Source: Litorivita pollutaquae
Lineage (GTDB): Bacteria; Pseudomonadota; Alphaproteobacteria; Rhodobacterales; Rhodobacteraceae
Direction of reading: 5' to 3'
NCBI RefSeq assembly: GCF_003205515.1
Contig: NZ_KZ826484.1
Location: forward strand, 1-64,000
DNA: 64,000 bases
The first letter of the stretch is position 1. Each line of letters begins with the position of its first letter. A program made the translations under genes and the position numbers. The notes under the pieces are model-generated. The model worked only from the letters and a program-made list of their open reading frames with translations, had not been told where the DNA came from and searched no databases. Of this stretch, positions 18,516-27,380 are shown in pieces.

Positions 18516-18576
18516 GGCGGTCCCTCCGATCCGGTTTGGCATATCCTGACGCCAGATTTCGTGCCGTGCAAGGATG

Positions 18577-19278
18577 CTATTCGGGGCTGAGCATATAGCC
18601 TTCCCCGCGCACGGTTTGTAGGTAGCGCGGTTGTTTCGGATCGGCTTCGATCTTACGGCGCAGACGGGTGATTTGCACATCCACGGCGCGGTCTTGGGTG
18701 GTATCTGCGTCGCGGCCAAGATCCTCCGCCAAAGCACTGCGCGAGATTGCTTCGCCCGTGCGGGCGGCAAATATTTTCATCAACTGGCTTTCCGTCGCCG
18801 TCAGGCGCACCAATTCTTCCCCACGCCACAATTCTCCGCGCTCGATATCGTAGCGCACCGGGCCAAGCTGCAAGAGCTTGGGGGCCAGATCTTGCGGCGC
18901 TTGGTCCGGCATGCGCCGCAAAATGGCATTGATCCGCAGCAGCAATTCCTTTGGCTCGAAAGGTTTGGCAAGGTAATCATCGGCACCTGCCTCCAATCCT
19001 TCGATCCGCTCCGAGGTCTCACCTTTGGCGGTCAGCAACAGGATCGGAGAAGAGATCGTTCCGGCCAAAGCCCGCGTCAAAGACACCCCATCCTCGCCCG
19101 GCATCATCACGTCCAGCACGATCAAATCGAATTCGAGGCCGGCCAAAATCCGCCGCGCATGGGCGGCATCACGGGCGGCCGTGACCAAAAACCCGTGCCG
19201 TGTCAGAAACTTTTGCAGCAATCCACGAATGCGCTCATCATCATCAACAACCAACAGATGCGGGGCCAAATCGGTCAT
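18577..19278 (-). CDS. petR: OmpR-family response regulator, PetR-like
   Basis: A 233-residue transcription regulator with an N-terminal receiver domain (DDDE at 13-16, phospho-acceptor Asp in IVLDVMMPGEDG near residue 56, Lys in AKPF near 107) and a C-terminal winged-helix domain ending RTVRGEGYMLSPE. PetR of Rhodobacter is encoded with PetP next to cytochrome bc1 functions and is essential there. The start overlaps the petP stop as ATGA. No sensor kinase gene is adjacent. The name rests on the gene pair and the family. Confidence 0.85.
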   Translation of the reverse strand: MTDLAPHLLVVDDDERIRGLLQKFLTRHGFLVTAARDAAHARRILAGLEFDLIVLDVMMPGEDGVSLTRALAGTISSPILLLTAKGETSERIEGLEAGADDYLAKPFEPKELLLRINAILRRMPDQAPQDLAPKLLQLGPVRYDIERGELWRGEELVRLTATESQLMKIFAARTGEAISRSALAEDLGRDADTTQDRAVDVQITRLRRKIEADPKQPRYLQTVRGEGYMLSPE

Positions 19279-19772
19279 GATCTGCCGTCCCTAAGGCGCA
19301 GATAGCGGCGGCGCATTTCACCATCCATCATCGCTTCGAGCACGGTGCGAAATCCGGCGACCGCCTCGGGACCGGCGGCACGATATGCGGCGCGCATACG
19401 GCTGCGTTGCGCATCCGAAAGCTTGCGCTCCAAGGCTGTGCCTTGTTCAGTCAAATACAGGTTGCGTTCACGTTTGTCAGAGGTGCCCACACGGCTTTCG
19501 ACCAGCCCGTCCTCTACCAAGGTCCGCAGCACCCGGTTAAGTGATTGCTTGGTGACACCCAGAATAGCCAGGAGGTTGTTCACAGTGGTTCCGGGCGCGC
19601 GCGCAATGAAATGCACGGCGCGATGATGGGCCCGCCCATACGCCATCCCCTCGAGGATACGGTCGGGATCGGCAGTGAATCCACGATAGGCAAAAAACAT
19701 CGCCTCAATGCCTTGGCGCAATTGCTCATCAGTGAGAAACAGTAGACTTTCGCCCCCATGCGCATCTGACAT
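19275..19772 (-). CDS. petP: MarR-family transcriptional regulator, PetP-like
   Basis: A 165-residue winged-helix regulator of the MarR family. The HTH region is APGTTVNNLLAILGVTKQSLNRVLRTL, followed by the wing VESRVGTSDKRERNLYLTEQG with the conserved DxR. ATG at 19772 follows GGAGGG. Its stop overlaps petR. The 180-bp region shared with divergent ilvE holds a dyad that could be its operator. In Rhodobacter petP and petR form a conserved pair; the target genes here cannot be read from the sequence. Confidence 0.85.
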   Translation of the reverse strand: MSDAHGGESLLFLTDEQLRQGIEAMFFAYRGFTADPDRILEGMAYGRAHHRAVHFIARAPGTTVNNLLAILGVTKQSLNRVLRTLVEDGLVESRVGTSDKRERNLYLTEQGTALERKLSDAQRSRMRAAYRAAGPEAVAGFRTVLEAMMDGEMRRRYLRLRDGRS

Positions 19773-19812
19773 ATTTCCCTCCTTATGTTCACAATTCGCC
19801 CCGATTTCGAAC

Positions 19813-19836
19813 TAGCTTAAGTCAGCTATGTTGACA
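19813..19836. promoter_or_regulatory. Dyad and -35 box in the petP/ilvE divergent region
   Basis: TAGCT-TAAGTC-AGCTA (19813-19828) is an inverted repeat, followed at once by a perfect -35 hexamer TTGACA (19831-19836) reading towards ilvE. The matching -10 is weak (TAGCGA after 17 nt). This would suit autoregulation by PetP, but is only suggestive. Confidence 0.35.
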
Positions 19837-19954
19837 TTCCAAGTGCTAACTGGTAGCGAAAGTCGATTTTAAAGCAATATTATGTCCGCACCGGCCATAG
19901 GTGCGCAACAAATGCAAAACAGCGGCAAGGCCGCGCTAAGAAAGGAACGAAACC

Positions 19955-20824
19955 ATGACGGGCGCATATGATGATCGCGACGGCAAAATCTGGATGGATG
20001 GCACACTTGTCGAGTGGCGCGATGCAAAGGTCCATATTCTGACCCATGCGCTGCATTATGCTTCCTCGGTCTTTGAGGGCGAGCGCTGCTACAATGGCAA
20101 GATTTTCAAAGGTGTGGAGCATTCGGAACGCTTGAAACGCTCTGCCAACCTGCTTGATTTCGACATCCCCTATTCCGTCGATGAAATCGAAGCGGCAAAA
20201 TACGCGATGCTCGAAGCCAATGGTTGGACAGATGCCTATGTCCGCGCGGTCGCATGGCGCGGCGCGGGCGAAGACATGGGCGTTTCGGCCAAAAAGAACC
20301 CCGTGCGCCTTGCCGTCGCCGGATGGGAATGGGGCAATTATTATGGCGATGCCAAAATGAAGGGCGCCAAGCTCGACATCGCAAAATGGCGCCGCCCGGA
20401 CCCCGCGACGATCCCTTGCGAAGCCAAGGCCGCCGGTCTTTATATGATCTGCACCATGTCCAAACATGCCGCAGAGGAAAAAGGATGCTCAGACGCGTTA
20501 ATGTATGACTATCGCGGCTATGTGGCCGAGGCGACGGGCGCGAACATCTTTTTCGTCAAGGACGGCGAAGTGCATACGCCCAAGCCCGACTGCTTTCTCA
20601 ATGGCATCACCCGTCAAACGGTTTTGGGCATGTTGGCCGAACGCGGTGTGACCGTGCATGAACGCCACATCATGCCCGAGGAGCTGGACGGCTTCGAGCA
20701 GTGCTGGTTGACCGGCACCGCCGCCGAAGTCACCCCCGTCGGGCAGATCGGCGATTATACGTTTGAGGTCGGCGCATTGACCCGCGACATCGCGGAAAAC
20801 TATGAGAAGCTTGTACGCTTGTAA
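19955..20824 (+). CDS. ilvE: Branched-chain amino acid aminotransferase
   Basis: IlvE transfers amino groups between glutamate and the 2-oxo acids of leucine, isoleucine and valine. The 289-residue fold-type IV PLP enzyme shows the family pattern DGTLVEWRDAKVHILTHALH, then SSVFEGERCY, the EAKAAGLYMICTMSKHAAEEKG segment, a YVAEATGANIFFV block and GTAAEVTPV near the C-terminus. The PLP lysine is the Lys after AGLYMICTMS (about residue 168). The start follows AAAGGAACG. Single gene with a strong terminator. Confidence 0.94.
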   Translation: MTGAYDDRDGKIWMDGTLVEWRDAKVHILTHALHYASSVFEGERCYNGKIFKGVEHSERLKRSANLLDFDIPYSVDEIEAAKYAMLEANGWTDAYVRAVAWRGAGEDMGVSAKKNPVRLAVAGWEWGNYYGDAKMKGAKLDIAKWRRPDPATIPCEAKAAGLYMICTMSKHAAEEKGCSDALMYDYRGYVAEATGANIFFVKDGEVHTPKPDCFLNGITRQTVLGMLAERGVTVHERHIMPEELDGFEQCWLTGTAAEVTPVGQIGDYTFEVGALTRDIAENYEKLVRL

Positions 20825-20846
20825 GGCCTAGCATTGGTACAAAATG

Positions 20847-20881
20847 AAAACGCCGCTCGGGGTGACCTGCGCGGCGTTTTT
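20847..20881. terminator. Bidirectional rho-independent terminator between ilvE and potC
   Basis: AAAACGCCGC (20847-20856) pairs with GCGGCGTTTT (20871-20880), loop 14 nt. A-rich and T-rich flanks on the two sides allow termination of both the plus-strand ilvE and the minus-strand pot operon. Confidence 0.88.
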
Positions 20882-20906
20882 GTCTGGGTCATCGTCTTGG
20901 CCCCGC

Positions 20907-21794
20907 TTACCCCGGGCTCATGCCCCGCAACCGCTCAGAGCGACGGCGTAAGAGTTCCAGCGTGGTGAGCAGGAGCACCGAAATCACCACAAGAATCGTC
21001 GCCACCGCCAGAATGGTCGGGGAAATTTGCTCGCGCAGGCCGGTGAACATTTGCCATGGCAAGGTCTTTTGCGCGGCGGAGCCGACGAAAAGCACAACGA
21101 CGACTTCGTCAAACGAGGTGATAAAGGCGAAGAGCGCGCCGGAAATCACACCCGGCAAGATCAGCGGCATTTGCACACGAAAGAAGGTGGTCACCGGCCC
21201 CGCGCCCATATTCGCCGCCGCGCGGGTGAGCGAACGGTCAAACCCGACAAGCGTCGCCGTGACGGTGATGATCACGAAGGGAATACCAAGAACCGAGTGG
21301 GCCAAAACGACCTTCACATAACCGACGAAATTCTTGTTCATGCCAAGGCTGTTTTCCATCCAATTGCCAAGCGTGGAGTAGAAGAAAAACATGCCCGTGG
21401 CAGAGATGATCAGCGGCACAATCATCGGTGAGATCAAGATCGCCATGATCCCGCGACGGAACGGGACATGACTTTGGCTGAGGCCGATGGCAGCCAGCGT
21501 GCCAAGCGAGACAGACACAATCGTCGCAATCGGCGCGATGATCAGCGAGTTCTTGAAGCTATGCTGCCAATCCGAGCTGGAGAAGAAATCACGGTAGTGT
21601 TTGAGACTATAGCCATCCGGGTCGAGCTTGAGCATTTCCGGTGTGAAGGTGAAGAAATCCTGCGCATTGAACGAGAGCGGAATGATCGTCAGGATCGGCG
21701 CAATCAGGAAGAAGAAAATGCACCCGCAAATCACGCGAAAGGCATAGAACCAGATGCGTTGACCGGTGGTGGCATAGGGGGGAAGGCTGCTCAT
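20907..21794 (-). CDS. Pot-type ABC transporter permease (PotC-like)
   Basis: A 295-residue inner-membrane permease of the spermidine/putrescine importer family with about six transmembrane helices. The EAA loop is ERSLTRAAANMGAGPVTTFFRVQMPLI-type (residues about 185-211; shown in two parts: RAAANMGAGP and FFRVQMPLILPG). It pairs with the larger upstream permease, 4 nt away. Last gene of an operon of ATPase, binding protein and two permeases. The substrate may be a polyamine or another cationic/zwitterionic amino compound, judging from the linked aminotransferase and hydrolases. Confidence 0.88.
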   Translation of the reverse strand: MSSLPPYATTGQRIWFYAFRVICGCIFFFLIAPILTIIPLSFNAQDFFTFTPEMLKLDPDGYSLKHYRDFFSSSDWQHSFKNSLIIAPIATIVSVSLGTLAAIGLSQSHVPFRRGIMAILISPMIVPLIISATGMFFFYSTLGNWMENSLGMNKNFVGYVKVVLAHSVLGIPFVIITVTATLVGFDRSLTRAAANMGAGPVTTFFRVQMPLILPGVISGALFAFITSFDEVVVVLFVGSAAQKTLPWQMFTGLREQISPTILAVATILVVISVLLLTTLELLRRRSERLRGMSPG

Positions 21795-21798
21795 GATC

Positions 21799-23079
21799 TT
21801 ATCCCAACTTCACGTTATCGATGCCGACGATTTTGTCGTAGGCGTAATAGAGGATCAGCACCGCCGCCAAAAGGATCGCGCCCAGCGCCGCCGCCAGCCC
21901 CCAATTGAGCGAGGTCGAGATATGGAAAGCAATCCGGTTCGAGATGAACACGCCTTTGGTCCCACCAACCAATTCAGGGGTGATGTAATATCCAATGGCC
22001 AGAATGAAGACGAGGATCGAACCGGCGCCAATGCCCGGAATGCTCTGCGGGAAATAGACCCGCCAAAAGGCGGTCCAATTGGTCGCGCCAAGAGATTTTG
22101 CCGCGCGCAGGTAAGTTTCCGGAATGGTCTGCATCACCGAATAAAGCGGCAGGATCATAAAGGGCAACAGGATATGCGTCATGGCAATGATCGTGCCGGT
22201 GGCGTTGTTGATCATCACCAATCGGTTCGCATCATCGACAAGCCCGATCCAGACCAGCAAATCATTGATCACGCCCTGCTGTTGCAGCAAAACCTTCCAC
22301 GCGGATGTGCGCACCAAGAGCGAGGTCCAGAACGGCAAGAGCACAAGGATCATCAAAAGATTGGCTTGGCGCATGGGCAAATTCGCCAAAATCCACGCAA
22401 TCGGGTAGCCCAGCAAAATACACGATCCGGTAATCATCAAGCTCATCATCAAGGTGCGTTTGAACAAGGTGACATAGATTTGTTGGTTTTCGGGTCGGGC
22501 TTCGATGCCGTCGGGCGACACCTGCATATCCACCGCATTCAGAAAATATCCGGGGGTATATTTGGGGGAATTGGCCTTGATCGTGACCCAGACCTCGGGA
22601 TCAGCCCACTTCTTATCGAGGGCGATAAATTTGTCCTTAAACGGCCCATCGTTGGCCAGGTCCCATTTTTTCACACCGCGTCCCGATTTGCGGAACAACG
22701 ACGAAATCCCGTTCATTTCATAGTTGAGCCGTGTGCCGAGGCGCGTATGCGTCTTCTCTGCGACGGCGATTTTCATATCGGCGGCCAATGCGGCAAACAC
22801 TGGCTCTTCTGGCACGGTGCCCGCCTCGCTGTCCCACTCTTGCAGGGCGACAACCGTCTTCGGCAGGGTCTCTTGTACGATCTGGTTCTCGACGGACCGG
22901 AACAACATATCCCCGATCGGCACGATGAATGTGATCAGAACAAACAACAAAAGCGGCGCAATCAGCAAAAGCGCGCGGATTTTCTGGCGGCGCAGAGCAC
23001 GGGCGAGACTGACCTTAAGCGGCTTGCCGTCGGCGGCCAATACCGGGCCGGAGTTGTCGTGGGCAGTGGTGTCAGTCAT
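21799..23079 (-). CDS. Pot-type ABC transporter permease (PotB-like, long form)
   Basis: A 426-residue permease, longer than PotB (about 285) because of a periplasmic insert of roughly 130 residues after the first helix (about 70-200), a form known in alphaproteobacterial members. The C-terminal part carries the usual five further helices and the EAA loop around LRAAKSLGATNWTAFWRVYFP (residues about 330-350; key EAA glycine in SLGA). The soluble N-terminus is basic (RALRRQKIRA). Probably forms the translocation channel with the downstream PotC-like protein. Confidence 0.88.
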   Translation of the reverse strand: MTDTTAHDNSGPVLAADGKPLKVSLARALRRQKIRALLLIAPLLLFVLITFIVPIGDMLFRSVENQIVQETLPKTVVALQEWDSEAGTVPEEPVFAALAADMKIAVAEKTHTRLGTRLNYEMNGISSLFRKSGRGVKKWDLANDGPFKDKFIALDKKWADPEVWVTIKANSPKYTPGYFLNAVDMQVSPDGIEARPENQQIYVTLFKRTLMMSLMITGSCILLGYPIAWILANLPMRQANLLMILVLLPFWTSLLVRTSAWKVLLQQQGVINDLLVWIGLVDDANRLVMINNATGTIIAMTHILLPFMILPLYSVMQTIPETYLRAAKSLGATNWTAFWRVYFPQSIPGIGAGSILVFILAIGYYITPELVGGTKGVFISNRIAFHISTSLNWGLAAALGAILLAAVLILYYAYDKIVGIDNVKLG

Positions 23080-23203
23080 GGATCGTGTCCCCGTTTATCG
23101 CGCGTTTGCCGCGTCTCGTATCTGGGTCCGGCGGGCGCGGGCGCCCTGCCGGAATTTGCGAGCGGGCCGGTGATCCGGCCCACTGCCTATGCTTAAAAAT
23201 GGC

Positions 23204-24316
23204 TTACTTGGCCAACCACGCCTGGAATTTTGCATCCAGATCGTCGCGGTAGTCCGCCCACCACATGTAGTTGTTTACAAAGGTGTTTTCGGCATTCGAC
23301 GGCTCTGTCGGCATATGCGGTGCCATTTCGATTCCCAAATCGGCGTGGGTCGAAACCAGCGGCGCAGAGGAAGCGCGCGCAGGACCGTAAGAGATGTATT
23401 TCGCCTGATCGGCCAAACGCTGGGTGTCGGTTGCATACATCACGTAATCTTTGACGCGCGCCAGACGATCGTCGGCCAAACCGGCGGGGATCACCCAACC
23501 GTCAAGGTCAAACATCTGCCAGTTCCATGCCATGCCGATGGGCTGATCTTTTTCGACAATCGCCGAAAAAAGGCGGCCGTTATAGGCCGATGCCATGAAG
23601 ACTTCACCGTCAGCCAACCATTGAATCGGCTCGGCGGACGCAGACCACCACAGGGTGTCGGCCTTGATGGTGTCGAGTTTGGCAAAGGCTTGCGCTTGGC
23701 CCTCCTCGGTTTCCAGCGTGGTGTAAACTTCCTCATATGCAACACCGTCGCAGAGCAACGCCCATTCCATGTTGGCAATCGGGTTTTTGTTCAGCGCGCG
23801 TTTGCCCGGATATGTCTCGAGGTCAAAGACATCGCAAGCACCGCTCGGCGCATCGACGCCTTCGGGAACCTGATCGGTGCGGTAACCGAAGGTGGTCGAG
23901 AAAACGATCTGCGGGATGAAGCAGTCGGACACCAGCATATCACCAAAGTCATCCGCAGCAGATGTGCCATCAGGCGCCGGCGCCAGATCGGTCGCCGGAT
24001 CGATTTCCAACGCAAGGCCTTCGTCGCACAGACGGATCGCATCAGCGGCTTCGACGTCCACCAGATCCCATGTGACATTGCCCGCTTCGCTCATCGCGCG
24101 CAGTTTCGCCACAGCTTCGGACGAGCTTTCATCATTGATGATCTTGATGCCCGTTTTTTCCATGTAGGGCTCATGGTAGGCTTTGATTTGCGAAGCCGAA
24201 TAGGCGCCGCCCCACGACACGATGGTCATTTCGTCGGCCATATGGCCGTCCGCACCGGCCACACCTGCTGTCATCGCAAGCGCGGTGGTGGCCAGAAGAG
24301 TTTTTGTCAATTTCAT
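23204..24316 (-). CDS. Pot-type ABC transporter periplasmic binding protein (PotD/PotF-like)
   Basis: A 370-residue secreted binding protein. Signal peptide MKLTKTLLATTALAMTAGVA ends before GADGH. The mature start MTIVSWGGAYSASQIKAY and later FWSTF-type region (TFGYRTDQVP) fit the spermidine/putrescine-binding group of family 1 extracellular proteins. The start is ATG 24314-24316 with GGGAGAAAG upstream; the longer upstream frame is non-coding. Ligand is not certain; acidic pocket residues typical for polyamines could not be assigned by eye. Confidence 0.87.
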   Translation of the reverse strand: MKLTKTLLATTALAMTAGVAGADGHMADEMTIVSWGGAYSASQIKAYHEPYMEKTGIKIINDESSSEAVAKLRAMSEAGNVTWDLVDVEAADAIRLCDEGLALEIDPATDLAPAPDGTSAADDFGDMLVSDCFIPQIVFSTTFGYRTDQVPEGVDAPSGACDVFDLETYPGKRALNKNPIANMEWALLCDGVAYEEVYTTLETEEGQAQAFAKLDTIKADTLWWSASAEPIQWLADGEVFMASAYNGRLFSAIVEKDQPIGMAWNWQMFDLDGWVIPAGLADDRLARVKDYVMYATDTQRLADQAKYISYGPARASSAPLVSTHADLGIEMAPHMPTEPSNAENTFVNNYMWWADYRDDLDAKFQAWLAK

Positions 24317-24432
24317 AGCTTTCTCCCAATTGGTTCCCGTTGTTCTCTGCACACCATAGGTAACGGGCCTAACCGTCATGGCTGCGGGGTGTATCGCGCG
24401 GGCGATGTGGCAGCGCGCGCGAATCTCATGCG

Positions 24433-25533
24433 TCACGCGTCGAGCGCGTGACAATCCTCTGGCATCCAACCGATTTCGATCTGCTCACCCGGCTTCAACC
24501 GGGTTTGGTCGGGGGCGTTGCGGGTCTTGATGATGAATTCATCATTGCCCGCCACACGCAGGCGGGTGCGGAAAATATCGCCCATATAGATGAACTCCAA
24601 CACCTCGGCCTTGAGGGTATGAGCATCAGCATGCAGGCGTTCTTTGTTGTATTCGACGCGCTCGGGGCGGATCGACACACGGGTGCGTTCACCGACCTTG
24701 GTGACGTTCACCGGCTTACAATCAATCAACTCGCCACCATCCAATTGCACCAAGGCTTTGCCGTCGCTGATCTGCGTGACAACGCCTTCCATGGTGTTGT
24801 TCTCGCCAATGAACTGCGCAACAAAACTGTTTTCCGGCGATTCATAAAGTTGATCCGGCGGGGCCAATTGTTGAATGCGGCCATCTTGGAACACCGCAAC
24901 CCGGTCCGACATGGTCAAGGCCTCGGTTTGGTCGTGGGTCACATAAACCACGGTGATGCCCAGATTGTCAGCGATCGCCTTGATCTCGAATTGCATCTTT
25001 TCGCGCAGCTGTTTGTCCAGCGCGCCGAGCGGCTCGTCCATCAACACCAGTTCGGGTTCAAACACCAAAGCCCGCGCCAAGGCGACACGCTGCTGTTGCC
25101 CGCCCGAAAGCTGCGCCGGACGGCGGCCGCCAAAGGTGCCCATTTCTACCATGTCGAGGGCGCGCTTGACCTTGGCCTCACGTTCGGATTTGCCAATCTT
25201 GCGCACTTCCAACGGGAAGGACAGGTTTTCGGCAATCGTCATATGCGGAAAAAGAGCGTAGTTTTGAAACACCATGCCGATGCCGCGTTTGTGCGGCGGG
25301 ATGTTGTTGATCGAGGTGCCGCCAAGGCGAATATCGCCGTGGGTGGCGGTCTCGAACCCCGCAAGCATCATCAGACAGGTGGTTTTTCCCGATCCCGACG
25401 GCCCAAGCATCGTGAGAAACTCGCCCTTTGGCATCGAGAGGTTCAAATCTTTGACGACGAGTGTTTCGCCGTCATAGCTTTTTTGCACGCGTTCAAATTC
25501 GACAAAGGCGTCGTTGTTCGCAGTATCGGCCAA
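24433..25533 (-). CDS. Pot-type ABC transporter ATP-binding protein (PotA-like)
   Basis: A 366-residue ATPase with Walker A GPSGSGKTT (about 44-52), Q-loop MVFQNYALFPH, signature LSGGQQQR, Walker B LVLMDEPLGALD and the switch His in VTHDQTEA, followed by a C-terminal TOBE domain, as in PotA/FbpC types. The start is TTG 25531-25533 with GGGAG six bases upstream; the next ATG would delete the first beta strand. First gene of the transporter operon, separated by 208 bp from the aminotransferase gene upstream. Confidence 0.9.
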   Translation of the reverse strand: MADTANNDAFVEFERVQKSYDGETLVVKDLNLSMPKGEFLTMLGPSGSGKTTCLMMLAGFETATHGDIRLGGTSINNIPPHKRGIGMVFQNYALFPHMTIAENLSFPLEVRKIGKSEREAKVKRALDMVEMGTFGGRRPAQLSGGQQQRVALARALVFEPELVLMDEPLGALDKQLREKMQFEIKAIADNLGITVVYVTHDQTEALTMSDRVAVFQDGRIQQLAPPDQLYESPENSFVAQFIGENNTMEGVVTQISDGKALVQLDGGELIDCKPVNVTKVGERTRVSIRPERVEYNKERLHADAHTLKAEVLEFIYMGDIFRTRLRVAGNDEFIIKTRNAPDQTRLKPGEQIEIGWMPEDCHALDA

Positions 25534-25741
25534 AAGAGGCTCCCTGTTTTCGTCCAGCGGGTTTTCCCGCTCGTTATGGTCAAACTAAAGCGCCTCAGGC
25601 GCTGTCTTGCAACCGGATCGCGCCCTTTTTGGGCAAAAACCGGCAGTTGCGGGAAAAACGGGCAGCAAATCAGCGTTTTAAAGTCGATCTGACTGCCTCA
25701 TTCCCATGCATCAAGCAGCTTCCGCAGAGGAAGCGCTGCGC

Positions 25742-27118
25742 TTATGCGGTCCCCAGAACGCTTTCGACAGCGCGTTTTGTCTTGGTTGCGATTTCATCCG
25801 CCTCGGCCCGACTCAGGCAGAACGGCGGCGCGAATCCGAGAATGTCGCCCTGCGGCATGGCGCGACCAATCACTCCATCTGCGGCCAGCGCCGTGGTGAT
25901 TTGCACCCCGATTTTTTGGTCCGGATCGAAGGGCCTGCGGGTTTCGGCATCGGCATCAAACTCGATCGCCGCGAGCATTCCCTCGCCCCTGATCTCGCTG
26001 ACATTCTTATGCCCGCCCAGCGCATCGCGCAGTGCAGCATTCAAATAGGCACCCACTTCGCCGGCGTTCTGCACAAGCTCTAGCTCATCGAGCAGCTTGA
26101 GGTTCGCCACCCCTGCCGCCGCGCCAATCGGATGCGCCGAATAGGTCCAGCCGTGTCCAATGGGACCGTTTTCATCGGTGCCCTGCTCCAGAACCTTCCA
26201 CATCTTGTCGCCCACGATCGAGCCAGACAGCGGCGCGTAGGCCGAAGTCAGACCCTTGGCGATGGTGATCAAATCAGGCTTGATCCCATAGTGATCCGAA
26301 CCGAACATCGTGCCGAGGCGGCCAAAGCCGGTGACCACTTCGTCAGCGATGAGCAGGATGTCATGTTTATCCAAAACCTCTTGCACGGCGGGCCAATAAC
26401 CTTCGGGTGGCGGCACAATGCCCCCGGTGCCAAGCACCGGCTCGCCAATGAAGGCCGCGATCGTATCGGCACCCTCGCGCTCAATCAGCGCCTCCAATTC
26501 CGCCACGAGATGCGCGGTAAATTGCGCCTCTGTCATGTCCGTTTCGGGGCGGCGGTGATAATAGGGCGCTTCGGTGTGGATGACTTGGCTCAGTGGCAAA
26601 TCGAATTTTTTGTGAAAGCCCTCAAGCCCGGTCAGCGACCCGGTTACCAAACCCGATCCGTGATACCCGCGCCACCGAGAAATGATCCGTTTCTTTTCGG
26701 GGCGGCCTAGAATGTTATTGTAATACCACACCAATTTCACGTTGGTCTCGTTGGCATCGCTGCCCGATTGACCGAAGTAAACTTTGGACATGCCCGCAGG
26801 CGCACGGTCGAGAATCATTTTCGACAGGGTAATTGATGCTTCGGTGCCGTGACCGACATAGGCATGATAATAGGCCAATTCGCGCGCCTGATCGGCGATG
26901 GCCTCGGCAATCTCTTGGCGACCATACCCGACATTGACACAATAAAGCCCCGCGAAAGCATCCAGCAATTTGTTCCCGTCACGGTCTTCAATATGACACC
27001 CTTTGGCGGTGCGGATCACACGCGTCGCCGTTTCGCCGCGCGCGTGTTGCGCCAGATGCGTGGAGGGGTGAAAGAAATTCTCGCGGTCCCATTGGGCGAG
27101 TTGGTCATTGGTCAGCAT
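25742..27118 (-). CDS. Class III aminotransferase (omega-amino acid/diaminobutyrate type)
   Basis: A 458-residue PLP enzyme of fold type I. Visible hallmarks are GLYCVNVGYGR near residue 54, the FGQSGSDANETNVKL phosphate-binding block, a LIADEVVTGFGRLG segment with the PLP-ring Asp, and the Schiff-base Lys in TIAKGLTSAYAPL (about residue 283). Such enzymes act on omega-amino groups of putrescine, beta-alanine, GABA or diaminobutyrate. Start ATG 27116-27118 has GAGGA upstream. Divergent from the DoeA-like gene and upstream of the Pot genes, it probably removes the amino group of the imported compound. Confidence 0.88.
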   Translation of the reverse strand: MLTNDQLAQWDRENFFHPSTHLAQHARGETATRVIRTAKGCHIEDRDGNKLLDAFAGLYCVNVGYGRQEIAEAIADQARELAYYHAYVGHGTEASITLSKMILDRAPAGMSKVYFGQSGSDANETNVKLVWYYNNILGRPEKKRIISRWRGYHGSGLVTGSLTGLEGFHKKFDLPLSQVIHTEAPYYHRRPETDMTEAQFTAHLVAELEALIEREGADTIAAFIGEPVLGTGGIVPPPEGYWPAVQEVLDKHDILLIADEVVTGFGRLGTMFGSDHYGIKPDLITIAKGLTSAYAPLSGSIVGDKMWKVLEQGTDENGPIGHGWTYSAHPIGAAAGVANLKLLDELELVQNAGEVGAYLNAALRDALGGHKNVSEIRGEGMLAAIEFDADAETRRPFDPDQKIGVQITTALAADGVIGRAMPQGDILGFAPPFCLSRAEADEIATKTKRAVESVLGTA

Positions 27119-27223
27119 TGCAGCATCCTCGGGTTGGTCTTTGACGTGTGGGTATTGGGTAGTGTTGGCGGTGGGCGTCACGGCGGTAAACCGTCAGTAG
27201 CCCGTCAGGGCCCACACCACCAC

Positions 27224-27237
27224 AGTTGTGCACAACT
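27224..27237. promoter_or_regulatory. Palindromic operator copy 1 (core TTGTGCACAA)
   Basis: AGTTGTGCACAACT is a perfect 14-bp palindrome 106 bp upstream of the aminotransferase start. The TTGTNNACAA-like core is the kind of site bound by GntR/FadR-type dimers. A second copy lies 106 bp away. Confidence 0.65.
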
Positions 27238-27329
27238 TTGCAGCATGGGCAATCCAGACCACGATAGGCTGCCTAAATTTTAACTGATTTTCTAAAAGCG
27301 ACATGGCGGCGTCGCTTTCGGAGCGGACG

Positions 27330-27343
27330 AGTTGTGCACAAAT
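27330..27343. promoter_or_regulatory. Palindromic operator copy 2 (core TTGTGCACAA)
   Basis: AGTTGTGCACAAAT repeats the same 10-bp core, with 12 of 14 outer-palindrome positions matching copy 1, about 38 bp before the DoeA-like start codon. Centre-to-centre distance to copy 1 is 106 bp, close to ten helical turns, which would allow looping by a regulator tetramer. Confidence 0.65.
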
Positions 27344-27380
27344 CGGCTTGATCATCTTATTCCCGCTCAAAGAGGCCGCC

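Noticed and set aside
19831-19842. TTGACATTCCAA as a possible FNR-type site before ilvE
   Set aside because: The right half-site does not match ATCAA/TCAA at the required spacing; it is better explained as a -35 hexamer.
21793-23196. Long plus-strand open frame antisense to the PotB-like permease
   Set aside because: The product is dominated by Arg, His and Gln, with no fold recognisable, and the minus-strand permease is certain.
24448-25692. Long plus-strand open frame antisense to potA
   Set aside because: Overlaps a gene with all ABC motifs; the translated product is low-complexity and Arg/His/Gln-rich.
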